Source: JBDLID01 sp039715055 (GTDB lineage: Bacteria > Desulfobacterota > Desulfobulbia > Desulfobulbales > Desulfocapsaceae). Taken from it: DNA of 18,375 bases. Position 1 is the stretch's first letter. Each line of letters opens with the position of its first letter. Positions 1-6,554 of the stretch are shown piece by piece. Under the pieces are notes generated by a model. The model searched no databases and was not told where the DNA came from. It was given only the letters and a program-made list of their open reading frames with translations. The stretch lies in the NCBI GenBank assembly GCA_039715055.1, contig JBDLID010000058.1, positions 1 through 18,375 of the forward strand. The letters are read 5' to 3'. Position numbers and translations under genes: made by a program.

Positions 1-5
1 GTAAA

Positions 6-54
6 GTAACTGTTCACTAAGTGGAACCAATTGTCCACAATACTGAACAGTTAC
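6..54. repeat. Inverted repeat GTAACTGTTCA / TGAACAGTTAC upstream of tpiA
   Basis: Perfect 11-bp inverted arms lie at 6-16 and 44-54. A second inner pair, GTGGA (21-25) and TCCAC (34-38), gives a cruciform-like structure ending 19 bases before the tpiA start. The right arm, with its trailing AG, recurs at 2921-2931 and 2964-2974, so this is a dispersed repeat rather than a tpiA-specific operator. It has no T tract and is unlikely to be a terminator. Confidence 0.7.
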
Positions 55-73
55 AGGGGGAAAAGGAAAAAAG

Positions 74-835
74 ATGACTCGAAAAGCACTGATTGCCGGA
101 AACTGGAAGATGCACACCAAGGTTGTCGACGGCTGCCGCCTGGCTGCCGGGATAGCTGAAGGGTGCAGGGAGCTGGGCGACAGGGAGGTTCTTCTGGCCC
201 CCCCGTTCACCATTCTCAGCGAAGTCTCTCATGTGACAAAGGACAGCGTGATTCAACTTGCCGGGCAGAATGTCTGCTGGGAAGAAAAGGGCGCCTTTAC
301 CGGTGAAATTTCACCAACCATGATCCTTGATGCGGGGGGAAATTCAGCCATTATCGGTCATTCTGAACGGCGGCAGCTTTTTTTTGAAGATGATGAGCTG
401 GTGAATAAAAGAGTCCACGGTGCACTGGCATTCGGCCTTGTGCCGATTCTCTGTATCGGTGAAACTCTTGAACAGCGGGAGTCGAAAGAGACATTTGATA
501 TCTTGCGAAGCCAGGTTGTCAAAGGGCTTGCCGGCGTAAACAAAGACGCTGCTGCCGGCTTGGTGCTCGCCTATGAACCGGTATGGGCCATTGGTACCGG
601 CAAGACCGCCTCCAATGAACAGGCCCAGGAGGTCCACGCTTTTCTCCGGGGACTTCTTTCTGAAATGTATGAAAAAGATGTTGCCGAGCAGATTAGAATA
701 TTGTATGGTGGCTCGGTTAATCCCGGCAATGTCGATGATCTTATGGCTCAGCCCGATATCGACGGCGCCCTAGTTGGCGGAGCGGCTCTGGATGCGGAGT
801 CGTTTTTGCGAATCATACACTTTAAACCGGTTTGA
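74..835 (+). CDS. tpiA: Triose-phosphate isomerase
   Basis: Interconverts dihydroxyacetone phosphate and glyceraldehyde 3-phosphate in cytoplasmic glycolysis/gluconeogenesis. The 253-residue length is normal for the family. Visible signatures are GNWKMH (N10, K12), the electrophilic His in IIGHSERR (H96), the catalytic Glu in AYEPVWAIGTG (E168) with the following flexible loop 6, and the phosphate-binding YGGSVNPGN and GALVGGAAL. The ATG at 74 follows a purine-rich stretch with AGGGGG and AAGGAAAAAAG, which serves as ribosome site. secG starts 13 bases after its stop, so the two are probably cotranscribed. Identification is secure. Confidence 0.98.
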   Translation: MTRKALIAGNWKMHTKVVDGCRLAAGIAEGCRELGDREVLLAPPFTILSEVSHVTKDSVIQLAGQNVCWEEKGAFTGEISPTMILDAGGNSAIIGHSERRQLFFEDDELVNKRVHGALAFGLVPILCIGETLEQRESKETFDILRSQVVKGLAGVNKDAAAGLVLAYEPVWAIGTGKTASNEQAQEVHAFLRGLLSEMYEKDVAEQIRILYGGSVNPGNVDDLMAQPDIDGALVGGAALDAESFLRIIHFKPV

Positions 836-848
836 ATATAATTTACAG

Positions 849-1244
849 ATGACCACCCTGCTAACCATACTCCATGTCCTCGTCTGCCTTTTTCTGGTAG
901 GTATTGTTCTCCTCCAGCACGGCAAAGGTGCCGATGTGGGTGCGACATTCGGTGGTTCCAGTCAGTCGCTTTTTGGAACGGAAGGGCCGTTGCCGCTGCT
1001 TAATAAGATCACCACTGCAGCTGCAGTGGTATTCATGTTGACCTCGGTGACTCTGGCTTATATCTCGTCGAGTTCTTCCAGTGGTTCCCTGATGAGTGAT
1101 GTTCCTGCTGTGCAGGTGCCGGCTGTGCCTGAAGCAGAGAAGGCTAAGGACATTGTTGTTCCGATGTCAACTCCAACTGAGACCCAGGAAGAAAAACCCG
1201 AGGGAATCGTAAAGCCTGAGGGTGAAGAGCAGAAGAGTCAGTAA
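849..1244 (+). CDS. secG: Preprotein translocase subunit SecG
   Basis: Small integral membrane subunit of the SecYEG channel. The 131-residue product starts MTTLLTILHVLVCLFLVG, has a first membrane helix at about residues 3-20, the conserved cytoplasmic loop HGKGADVGATFGG followed by SQSLFG, a second helix at about 52-72, then a Ser-rich stretch and an acidic/proline-rich tail. The open frame reaches back to 774 inside tpiA, but the ATG at 849 is the start that matches SecG homologues; its ribosome site is weak, consistent with coupling to tpiA. A tRNA-Leu gene follows by 19 bases. Confidence 0.95.
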   Translation: MTTLLTILHVLVCLFLVGIVLLQHGKGADVGATFGGSSQSLFGTEGPLPLLNKITTAAAVVFMLTSVTLAYISSSSSSGSLMSDVPAVQVPAVPEAEKAKDIVVPMSTPTETQEEKPEGIVKPEGEEQKSQ

Positions 1245-1263
1245 AGAAATTTTTATTTTGAGT

Positions 1264-1349
1264 GCCGAAGTGGTGGAATTGGTAGACACGCTGTCTTGAG
1301 GGGGCAGTGGCTTACGGTCGTGCGAGTTCGAATCTCGCCTTCGGCACCA
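1264..1349 (+). tRNA. tRNA-Leu, anticodon GAG
   Basis: Class II tRNA of 86 nt. The acceptor stem GCCGAAG (1264-1270) pairs perfectly with CTTCGGC (1339-1345), followed by discriminator A and an encoded CCA. The anticodon stem CTGTC/GGCAG (one wobble) holds the loop TTGAGGG with anticodon GAG at 1298-1300. The T arm is GCGAG-TTCGAAT-CTCGC, and there is a long variable arm at about 1308-1321. It reads CUC and CUU. The position just after secG matches the secG-leuU order known in E. coli. Confidence 0.97.
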
Positions 1350-1391
1350 TTTTTTATAACTTGCCGTCAAGTACGGTGGGCAGCTTGAATT

Positions 1392-1431
1392 GCCGCTGTG
1401 GGTTTTCAATACTCACAGCGGCTTTTTTTTT
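1392..1431 (+). terminator. Intrinsic terminator of tpiA-secG-tRNA-Leu
   Basis: GCCGCTGTGGG (1392-1402) pairs with CTCACAGCGGC (1412-1422) over 11 bp with one G-T wobble. The loop is 9 nt and is followed at once by nine T. It is a strong rho-independent terminator for the rightward unit. Confidence 0.93.
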
Positions 1432-1699
1432 GCTCATGTATCGGTCCATTGCTGGTCAAATAAAGAACTGAATAGGTCCTGGCTGTTTGTCTACCTGGCT
1501 AAGGGGTAACAAACGGGCTATGCAAGTGGTTGACACAATGGTGTTGCTTGTGGAGTGGATTGAGGAAGCGTGGAAACGCAGAAGGCCTTTGCGGGATTTG
1601 TCCGCAAAGGCCTTCTGGCGGTTGACTCAAGGGAGGGTGCCGGGATGTTTCACCTCTCAGCCTGGTTGAGCTGGCGGCTATACCGGCAGGTGGAGAAGA
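1432..1699. other. Intergenic region with no recognisable gene
   Basis: Between the tRNA terminator and the stop codon of the leftward 107-residue gene I see no convincing coding region. A 60-codon rightward frame at 1487-1669 has no ribosome site and runs through a perfect hairpin. The one structured item is that hairpin, listed separately. Confidence 0.6.
1579..1617. repeat. Perfect 16-bp hairpin, loop of 7
   Basis: CAGAAGGCCTTTGCGG (1579-1594) and its exact reverse complement CCGCAAAGGCCTTCTG (1602-1617) surround the loop GATTTGT. Neither strand has a real T tract after the stem: the + side continues GCGGTTGAC and the - side continues CGTTTCC. It could limit leftward readthrough from the 1700-2023 gene, act as an RNA structure, or be a palindromic dispersed repeat. 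Confidence 0.6.
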
Positions 1700-2023
1700 T
1701 CAGTCCTCCATTTTGGTAAGGATAATTTTTTTGCCACGAAAAGTTATGACAAATTTATCCTTTGCTTTAAATGATTTTCCGGCAAGCAGTTTTGAAGGGA
1801 TTGTAATGTTTTTCTTCGGTGAAACTGTCACCGTGGGTACTGCTGGCTGCTTAGCCGCACTGATCTCGTAGACCTTTTTGTCTTCTTTGAAAAGACGTAA
1901 TTCCAGTGAATTAAACTGCGGGTGACCGGAGATATTCATCTCCTTCATAATTTGACTTTTGCTCTTTCCCGCTTTGACTAATTCACGAAATGTGTTCAGA
2001 TCATACTTGCTTTTACGCGGCAT
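1700..2023 (-). CDS. Small putative DNA-binding protein, HTH-like N-terminus and AbrB-like C-terminus
   Basis: The product has 107 residues and is very basic. Residues about 7-48 look helical and helix-turn-helix-like (DLNTFRELVKAGKSKSQIM, then MNISGHPQFNSLELRLF). After a Pro/Val/Thr linker, residues about 71-105 (starting KNITIPSKLL, then KAKDKFVITFRGKKIILTK) resemble the swapped-hairpin AbrB/SpoVT fold, where the usual pattern is an ITIP-type strand followed by GDKV and a basic GKIIL strand. The ATG sits 6 bases after a strong AGGAGG. The upstream region is AT-rich with dyads, suggesting autoregulation. I do not recognise a named family, and no toxin gene is adjacent, so an antitoxin role is not supported. 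The DNA-binding role is inference. Confidence 0.8.
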   Translation of the reverse strand: MPRKSKYDLNTFRELVKAGKSKSQIMKEMNISGHPQFNSLELRLFKEDKKVYEISAAKQPAVPTVTVSPKKNITIPSKLLAGKSFKAKDKFVITFRGKKIILTKMED

Positions 2024-2086
2024 TATTGCCTCCTTTTGTTATCGATATAACTGTTGCCAAATAATATTTGACTTGAATATAGTTAC

Positions 2087-2113
2087 AGTATATCGACTTT
2101 TTAAAAAAGTCAA
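2087..2113 (-). promoter_or_regulatory. Candidate promoter with palindromic operator for the 1700-2023 gene
   Basis: Read leftward, TTGACT (2113-2108) and TATACT (2092-2087) form a -35/-10 pair with a short 15-bp spacer. The palindrome GACTTTTT-A-AAAAAGTC (2095-2111) fills the spacer and overlaps the -35, where a bound regulator would block RNA polymerase. A second relation lies across it: TCGATATAACTGT (2042-2054, + strand) and TCGATATACTGT (2095-2084, - strand) are near-identical inverted copies differing by one base insertion. Confidence 0.45.
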
Positions 2114-2312
2114 AATATTATATCATTTGCCCTGTTTCAAGCTATAAACAATATGACTGAATTGGATAGTCATTGATAATTATGAGACCTTAAACGCTAG
2201 CTCAAATTATGTTTGCAACAGTAGTCTGGAATGGCTCAGCAAAGCATTATTGGTGACTCTTGTTAGAGATAATACAGTCAAAACCGGGTGCTGTGGCTAG
2301 TGCAAAAAACTA

Positions 2313-2432
2313 ATGCGATACTTGATCTGTACGATTTTCGGACATGGTGGAAAGGGCGATGAATACCAGCCGATGATATTGTTTTTGTCGGAGAAGCCGG
2401 AGATTGACAACAGCTGGTTGGGCAGAGAATGA
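2313..2432 (+). CDS. Possible 39-residue protein, unrecognised
   Basis: The frame begins MRYLICTIFGHGGKGDEYQP and ends with ILFLSEKPEIDNSWLGRE after a Met. The composition looks like a folded protein (hydrophobic strand, Gly-rich turn, acidic segment) rather than noise. The stop lies 8 bases from the stop of the convergent 80-residue gene, so the gap would be neatly filled. Against it: no ribosome site, a short length that chance can produce, and no family that I recognise. Low confidence. Confidence 0.25.
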   Translation: MRYLICTIFGHGGKGDEYQPMILFLSEKPEIDNSWLGRE

Positions 2433-2440
2433 GGTATGGA

Positions 2441-2683
2441 TTATTGTTTGCGGAGGGGGTTCATAATGCCGGATGGTTGTGATTGAGAAGAGGCTTTGGC
2501 GAGATATTGATTACATTGCCTGACCAGTGGGTAACCATCAATAACCTGGCGGTGATTCAACCGATCAAGGATACTGGCCTGTAAGGTACAGTCATAGTAA
2601 ATATTGTTAAGTGACGGGTCATCGTCCGCCTTAATGACAATCCGGATAAAGTATTTACAGGTCTTGCAGAGACTGGTTTTCAT
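2441..2683 (-). CDS. Small Cys-containing protein, unknown function
   Basis: Eighty residues. The N-terminus MKTSLCKTCKYFIRIVIKAD has a CxxC pair, and two more cysteines follow in YYDCTLQ and VRQCNQY. Four cysteines spaced CxxC...C...C suggest a small metal-binding (zinc ribbon-like) fold, although the second half does not form a second CxxC. The C-terminus is polar and Ser/Gln-rich. The start ATG follows GGAAG by 6 bases. It stands alone between intergenic stretches and its partners are unknown. The coding call rests on composition, the ribosome site and the Cys pattern. Confidence 0.65.
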   Translation of the reverse strand: MKTSLCKTCKYFIRIVIKADDDPSLNNIYYDCTLQASILDRLNHRQVIDGYPLVRQCNQYLAKASSQSQPSGIMNPLRKQ

Positions 2684-3041
2684 AGGTGTCTTCCGGGCGA
2701 ATTTTAAGAGTTTTGCTTAAGGCCACCTTCAGTTTATGTCACTGATTATAGCACGTTGATTTGGAAAAGAAACAAATTTACGATTTGCGGATTTTATGCA
2801 GAACGTTCAGGTTCTTTCAATATTTCCTTAAAAGCGAGAGGTTCAGGGGAGGAAACCCTGGCATCAGGGAGTTGATTGTTGTCTGTCAGCAGTTCCTGTA
2901 TTGGGCTATGTTTAATGGCCAACAGTTACAGTTCCCTGCTAAGCGACGCGTCCAGCTTTACGCTGAACAGTTACGAAGTATTTTCAGCTGCTGAATAAGC
3001 CGCAGCGCCATTGAACATGTGTTGATATCGTTTGCAGAAAT
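2684..3041. other. Intergenic region carrying GAACAGTTAC repeat copies
   Basis: No convincing gene. A 77-codon rightward frame starting with TTG at 2761 has no ribosome site and its end is built from the repeat copies at 2921-2931 and 2964-2974, so I do not call it. The left end presumably carries the promoter of the leftward 80-residue gene, but no clear boxes are visible. The right end abuts the terminator at 3042. Confidence 0.5.
2921..2974 (+). repeat. Two direct copies of (TG)AACAGTTAC
   Basis: AACAGTTACAG at 2921-2931 and TGAACAGTTAC at 2964-2974 are direct copies separated by 32 bases. Both match the right arm of the inverted repeat at 44-56 upstream of tpiA. Three exact or near-exact copies of an 11-mer in 18 kb, all intergenic, argue for a dispersed repeat family. 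Confidence 0.6.
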
Positions 3042-3084
3042 AAAAATGGGGGCGGATTCTGCAAAAGAATCCGCCCCCATTTTT
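3042..3084 (-). terminator. Bidirectional intrinsic terminator after yajC
   Basis: A perfect 19-bp stem: 3042-3060 (AAAAATGGGGGCGGATTCT) pairs with 3066-3084, with loop GCAAA. The A5 and T5 ends make it work in both directions. It sits 46 bases past the yajC stop codon and closes the leftward tgt-yajC unit. Confidence 0.93.
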
Positions 3085-3130
3085 CAATATTTCTGTAACC
3101 TACAGAATACGATCAGCAGCCGCCGATTCC

Positions 3131-3475
3131 TCAGGCACCGCCACTTTTGGCAACCGGCGCAGGGGCTCCTTCCTTGGTGAGGGGTGCTCCGATGGCGGAG
3201 CGGGAGACCTTGATACGGACACCGTTTGATATTTCAAGGGTCACCGTAGTATCTGTCAGGCCGGTAATGGTTCCGTGGATACCGCCTTTGGTGATCACCT
3301 TGTTGCCGTTTTTCAGGTCGTCAAGAAACTGCTGATGTTGTTTGGCCTGTTTCTGCTGCGGCCTGATGAGCAGAAAATAAAAGACACCAAAGATAAGGAT
3401 AAGGGGCAGAAAGGACGCGAACCCTCCCGGGCCACCACCTGCAGCAGGTCCTGCAGCATATGCAACGCTTGTCAT
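3131..3475 (-). CDS. yajC: Preprotein translocase accessory subunit YajC
   Basis: Single-pass membrane protein of the SecDF-YajC complex, which assists Sec-dependent export. The product has 114 residues: a Gly/Ala/Pro-rich N-terminus, a membrane helix at about 20-37 (SFLPLILIFGVFYFLLI), the family hallmark RPQQK directly after it, and a cytoplasmic domain with the conserved GNKVITKGGIHGTITGL and the beta strand VTLEISNGVRIKVSRSAI. The Ala/Pro-rich tail is disordered. The ATG is preceded by GGAGG at 9 bases. It lies downstream of tgt, the usual neighbour, but the normal next genes secD and secF are missing because a terminator follows. Confidence 0.95.
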   Translation of the reverse strand: MTSVAYAAGPAAGGGPGGFASFLPLILIFGVFYFLLIRPQQKQAKQHQQFLDDLKNGNKVITKGGIHGTITGLTDTTVTLEISNGVRIKVSRSAIGAPLTKEGAPAPVAKSGGA

Positions 3476-3604
3476 GTTTGTAAACCTCCAACGCTTTAGA
3501 GCAAAAAGTTATTTAAGATGTTTGTCATTTCCTGCCGACACATCAGTCTGATCGGCCATGCCTGGCATCTTTTGATTTTTAGGACATTAATTAATACAAA
3601 GTAA

Positions 3605-4735
3605 TCACTCATTCTCAAGCTTGCCATAAAAATCTTTGCGGAACTCCTGAAATCGGTCATTTTCAATGGCGCTGCGGATTTCACTCATGAGGTTGAGGTA
3701 AAAGTGAAGATTGTGGATGGTATTGAGCTGGTAACTGAGGATTTCCCGGCACTGGAAGAGGTGGCGCAGATAGGCCCTTGAGTAATGGCGGCAGGTGTAA
3801 CAGTCGCATTCGGAGTCAATGGGGGTGTGATCATCGCGATAGCGGGCGTTTTTGATCACCACCTTTCCCTTAGAGGTGAAGAGTGTGCCGTTTCGTGCGT
3901 TACGGGTGGGCATGACACAGTCGAACATATCAATCCCCCGGTAGACCCCTTCCACCAGGTCGGCGGGAGTACCAACTCCCATCAGGTAACGGGCCTGGTC
4001 TTCCGGCAGGTGAGGAGCAGTGGCCTCGGTCATTTCCTGCATAAGGTTTTTGTCCTCGCCGACACTGAGACCGCCGATGGCGTAGCCGTCAAACCCCAGC
4101 TCCACCAGGGTTTCGACGTGCTGTTTTCTCAGCTCCGGATACATGCCTCCCTGGACGATACCAAAGAGCAGCTGGCCGTTATCAGATTTTGCCGCAAGGC
4201 AGCGTTTCGCCCAGCGGCTGGTGAGGTCGGTGGCTTTGACGGTTTCTGTATGGCTGGCCGGATAGGGAATGCAGGTGTCGAGACACATCATGATGTCGGC
4301 GCCTAAGGATTCCTGTACTTCAATGGCGTTTTCCGGGCTGAGGAAGAGTTTGCTGCCGTCAAGGTGCGAGCGGAAGGCGGCACCATCTTCACTGATTTTG
4401 GCCAGATCCTGGAGGCTGAAGATCTGAAAACCGCCGGAGTCAGTGAGGATTGGGCGGTCCCAATTCATGAAACCGTGCAGTCCTCCGAACTCTTCGATCA
4501 GCTTGTGGCCGGGACGGATAAAGAGATGGTAGGTGTTGCCGAGAATGATCTGGGCCCCCATCTCTTTGAGATTTTCCGGGGTGACCGCCTTAACCGTGGC
4601 CTGGGTGCCGACCGGCATGAAGATCGGTGTTTGAAAACTGCCATGAAGGGTTTTGACCTCGCCGGTACGGGCGGAACAGTCTGAACTGGTTGATTTCAGG
4701 GTAAAGGGAGAATCCATTTTTTCTACGTTGACCAT
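3605..4735 (-). CDS. tgt: Queuine/preQ1 tRNA-ribosyltransferase
   Basis: Exchanges guanine 34 of tRNAs with GUN anticodons for preQ1, a step in queuosine synthesis. The 376 residues match the family length. Visible are LTDSGGFQIFSL with the catalytic Asp (D99), the substrate loop around GIVQGGMYPELR, FDCVMPTRNARNGT with the nucleophilic Asp (D272), and the zinc site C310, C312, C315 (ECDCYTC) with H341 in NTIHNLHFY. Two starts are possible: the first ATG (MVNVEK) has no ribosome site, and Met-7 (MDSPF, codon 4715-4717) follows a weak purine stretch. yajC follows 129 bases downstream on the same strand. Confidence 0.97.
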   Translation of the reverse strand: MVNVEKMDSPFTLKSTSSDCSARTGEVKTLHGSFQTPIFMPVGTQATVKAVTPENLKEMGAQIILGNTYHLFIRPGHKLIEEFGGLHGFMNWDRPILTDSGGFQIFSLQDLAKISEDGAAFRSHLDGSKLFLSPENAIEVQESLGADIMMCLDTCIPYPASHTETVKATDLTSRWAKRCLAAKSDNGQLLFGIVQGGMYPELRKQHVETLVELGFDGYAIGGLSVGEDKNLMQEMTEATAPHLPEDQARYLMGVGTPADLVEGVYRGIDMFDCVMPTRNARNGTLFTSKGKVVIKNARYRDDHTPIDSECDCYTCRHYSRAYLRHLFQCREILSYQLNTIHNLHFYLNLMSEIRSAIENDRFQEFRKDFYGKLENE

Positions 4736-4798
4736 GGTAAAGCAGTGATTTTTATGATAGTTGTAATCAGTCGATCAATCTACAGGACAGTTTTGCAG

Positions 4799-4804
4799 TA
4801 TAAT
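4799..4804 (+). promoter_or_regulatory. Possible -10 box for the secreted TPR gene
   Basis: A perfect TATAAT lies 40 bases before the ATG at 4845, in the divergent gap between tgt and the TPR gene. No good -35 is found 16-18 bases upstream (best is CAATCT), so this is a tentative call. Confidence 0.25.
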
Positions 4805-4844
4805 CCAATCCGGATCCCGTCAGATATAGTTGAGGTAACTTTTT

Positions 4845-5453
4845 ATGCAACCCAAAAGAACATGTTTTTTCCTCGTCCTTGCCTTTCAACTGCTGGCAGC
4901 AGCTGTTGTCTGGGGTGATCAGCAGGTTATCGATCAGCTTGGAGAGGAGATCAAAGCGGCCCAGAGCCCCACTGCCAGGAGTCGCCTCCATATCTACAGG
5001 GCCCGCCAGTATTGTCAGCTCAAGGATTGGGCAAATGCACTGGAGGATTACAACCTGGCCCTGGAATTGAATCATCAGGGCTGGATTCACCTTGAGCGCA
5101 GCGGTTTTTTTATGGTTATCAGGCGATATGAGCTGGCCTACGAGGATGCCAGGGCCGCTAAAGATGAGGTGCCGACTCTGGCCTATGAGGCGGACAAGGT
5201 GATGACCAGATCCCTGGCTAAGATCCGCAAGGAATATGAGGCCCAAAACCCGCAGACCATCATCATGGACAGTGTAGTCGATCCGAACCGGAAGACCCGT
5301 TTCGATGTGGCGGCTGAACAGGGGGTGTTTGCCACCAACGCCGCCAGGGCCGGGCGCTCCAATTCCAGACGCCGTGCTGCCAGGAAGCAGCGGGAAGTGG
5401 CTGCGGCAAGCAGCAACTGTGGACCGGGGAAAAAAACTGTCAGGCGCGGCTGA
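4845..5453 (+). CDS. Secreted/periplasmic TPR-like protein
   Basis: The 202-residue product begins with a Sec signal peptide (MQPKRTCFFLVLAFQLLAAA, cleavage likely after about residue 25). Residues about 45-78 form a clear tetratricopeptide-like helical pair (ARQYCQLKDWANALEDYNLA then LELNHQG), followed by a second, weaker pair (FFMVIRRYELAYEDARAAKD). The C-terminal third is unlike a TPR: it is Ala/Arg-rich and strongly basic (NSRRRAARKQREVAAASS). The ATG follows GAGGT by 8 bases. TPRs mediate protein contacts, but the partner is unknown. The 3' end overlaps the convergent phosphotransferase gene by 14 bases. Confidence 0.8.
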   Translation: MQPKRTCFFLVLAFQLLAAAVVWGDQQVIDQLGEEIKAAQSPTARSRLHIYRARQYCQLKDWANALEDYNLALELNHQGWIHLERSGFFMVIRRYELAYEDARAAKDEVPTLAYEADKVMTRSLAKIRKEYEAQNPQTIIMDSVVDPNRKTRFDVAAEQGVFATNAARAGRSNSRRRAARKQREVAAASSNCGPGKKTVRRG

Positions 5454-6549
5454 CGGGTCCGTTTCTGAGCCGCGGGGACCGCGGCTGTACTTCAACCATT
5501 TTTCGAATCTTCCCTTCTTTTGCGCTGACCGCTTCAAGGAGCCTGAACTGGGTGGTGCTGCGGCCAAGGTTTTCCAGCGGGTCGCTGGTCTTGAAATAAT
5601 GGCTGCCCTCAAGATGGTCTGTGAAAAAGCGCAGGCCAAGTTCAAAACAGATCAGCTCAAAACCGTCAAAGATATGGTCCCTGGTTGTCCTGTCGATGAG
5701 GGTTCCTGCCTCATCCAGGTACGAGCGGATAATCACCTCGCAGCGGTCCAGGTTCAGCCTGATATTCTCACCGGCCTCGTCTGTGGGATTCGACGCTGAG
5801 CGAAGGCAGTCGCCGATGTCGTGGTTGAGCAGGCCGGGCCCGGTGGTGTCCAGGTCAATAATTGCCACAACGTTATTTTCTCTGTCATCAAAGAGAAAGT
5901 TCTCCACCTTGGGATCGCCATGGACAAGCATGGTGGAAAAGTGCCCATTCTTCAACCCCTTTTCAAAGAGATCGCCCCTGGGGCGATAGCACTTAATGAT
6001 GTCCCGGCAGTAGGTCTCGTCAGGGTTGTTTGTCACCTGGCTCACTGACTGGGCCCTGTCATACTGTTGCAGGTAGCCGGGTAAATGGTGAAAACCCGGA
6101 AGCGGCACCCTGAGAAGGTTCGTTTCAAGATCAGCCAGAGCCAGGTGGAAGTGGGCCAGGGAGCGGCCGAGAGAGGCGGCCTGGGAGGGGTTTTCGATCT
6201 GTTTACAGGTTCGGCTGTTTTCCACATAGGTGGACGCCCGCCATAGGTGGCCGTTTTCATCCTGGAAGTAGTTGAGACCCTGGCGGCTGGTCAACAGTTG
6301 CGGAGGAATCAGCCCATAGTGACCTGTGGCTTGTTTTTCCTGAAGGTGGCGGCAGAGTTGTTCAAGGTTTGCCATGATTACCAGCGGCTCACCAAAGACA
6401 TCAGCGTTGATTCGCTGGAGAACAAAGCGTCTCTTGTCGGTGACAGCCAGGTAGGTGTCATTGATGTTTCCGCGTCCAAGGGGAGTGAGGTTTTGCAGGC
6501 GTTCTCCAGAGATGAAGGCGGCAGCAATGGCTTTGAGCTGAGCATCCAT
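5440..6549 (-). CDS. APH-family phosphotransferase (sugar kinase-like)
   Basis: A 369-residue cytoplasmic kinase of the aminoglycoside/choline kinase fold. The N-lobe has the nucleotide-binding loop LTPLGRGNINDTYLAV and the Lys/Arg-containing strand FVLQRINADVF. The catalytic loop is LVHGDPKVENFLF (H210, D212, N217) and the metal-binding segment is AIIDLDTTGPG (D232, D234), followed by HDIGDCLR. The overall pattern resembles N-acetylhexosamine 1-kinase-like proteins more than antibiotic-resistance enzymes. The substrate cannot be assigned. The start lies 5 bases after the acyltransferase stop, suggesting coupled translation; the ribosome site itself is weak. An Arg-rich tail ends the protein in the overlap with the TPR gene. 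Confidence 0.85.
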   Translation of the reverse strand: MDAQLKAIAAAFISGERLQNLTPLGRGNINDTYLAVTDKRRFVLQRINADVFGEPLVIMANLEQLCRHLQEKQATGHYGLIPPQLLTSRQGLNYFQDENGHLWRASTYVENSRTCKQIENPSQAASLGRSLAHFHLALADLETNLLRVPLPGFHHLPGYLQQYDRAQSVSQVTNNPDETYCRDIIKCYRPRGDLFEKGLKNGHFSTMLVHGDPKVENFLFDDRENNVVAIIDLDTTGPGLLNHDIGDCLRSASNPTDEAGENIRLNLDRCEVIIRSYLDEAGTLIDRTTRDHIFDGFELICFELGLRFFTDHLEGSHYFKTSDPLENLGRSTTQFRLLEAVSAKEGKIRKMVEVQPRSPRLRNGPVSRA

Positions 6550-6554
6550 TTTTG

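Larger units (their letters stand above)
2024..2440. other. AT-rich intergenic region: promoter of the leftward gene, then possible tiny ORFs
   Basis: The left part (2024-2160) is the AT-rich control region described separately. The rest has no certain gene. Two short rightward frames look somewhat coding: ATG 2209 to TGA 2254-2256, which stays open in frame past the TGA to a TAA at 2311-2313, and ATG 2313 to TGA 2430-2432 (39 codons, starting MRYLICTIFGHGGKGDEYQP). The TAA and second ATG overlap as TAATG. Neither has a ribosome site, so these may be remnants of a decayed gene. Confidence 0.4.

Noticed and set aside
1487..1669. 60-codon rightward frame between the tRNA terminator and the AbrB-like gene
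   Set aside because: No ribosome site, and it crosses a perfect hairpin that fixes its sequence. Composition is not protein-like.
1700..2683. Toxin-antitoxin pair (AbrB-like protein plus small Cys protein)
   Set aside because: The genes are more than 400 bases apart, not co-operonic, and the Cys protein resembles no known toxin.
2761..2994. 77-codon rightward frame beginning with TTG
   Set aside because: No ribosome site, Arg/Phe/Gln-heavy composition, and its end is made of dispersed repeat copies. It may only reflect the repeat.
3558..3568. 11-base palindrome ATGCCTGGCAT between tgt and yajC
   Set aside because: Short and without supporting promoter boxes; likely chance.
5440..6549. Antibiotic resistance reading of the APH-family gene
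   Set aside because: The family is broad. The surroundings are glycan/sugar genes with no resistance or mobile elements.
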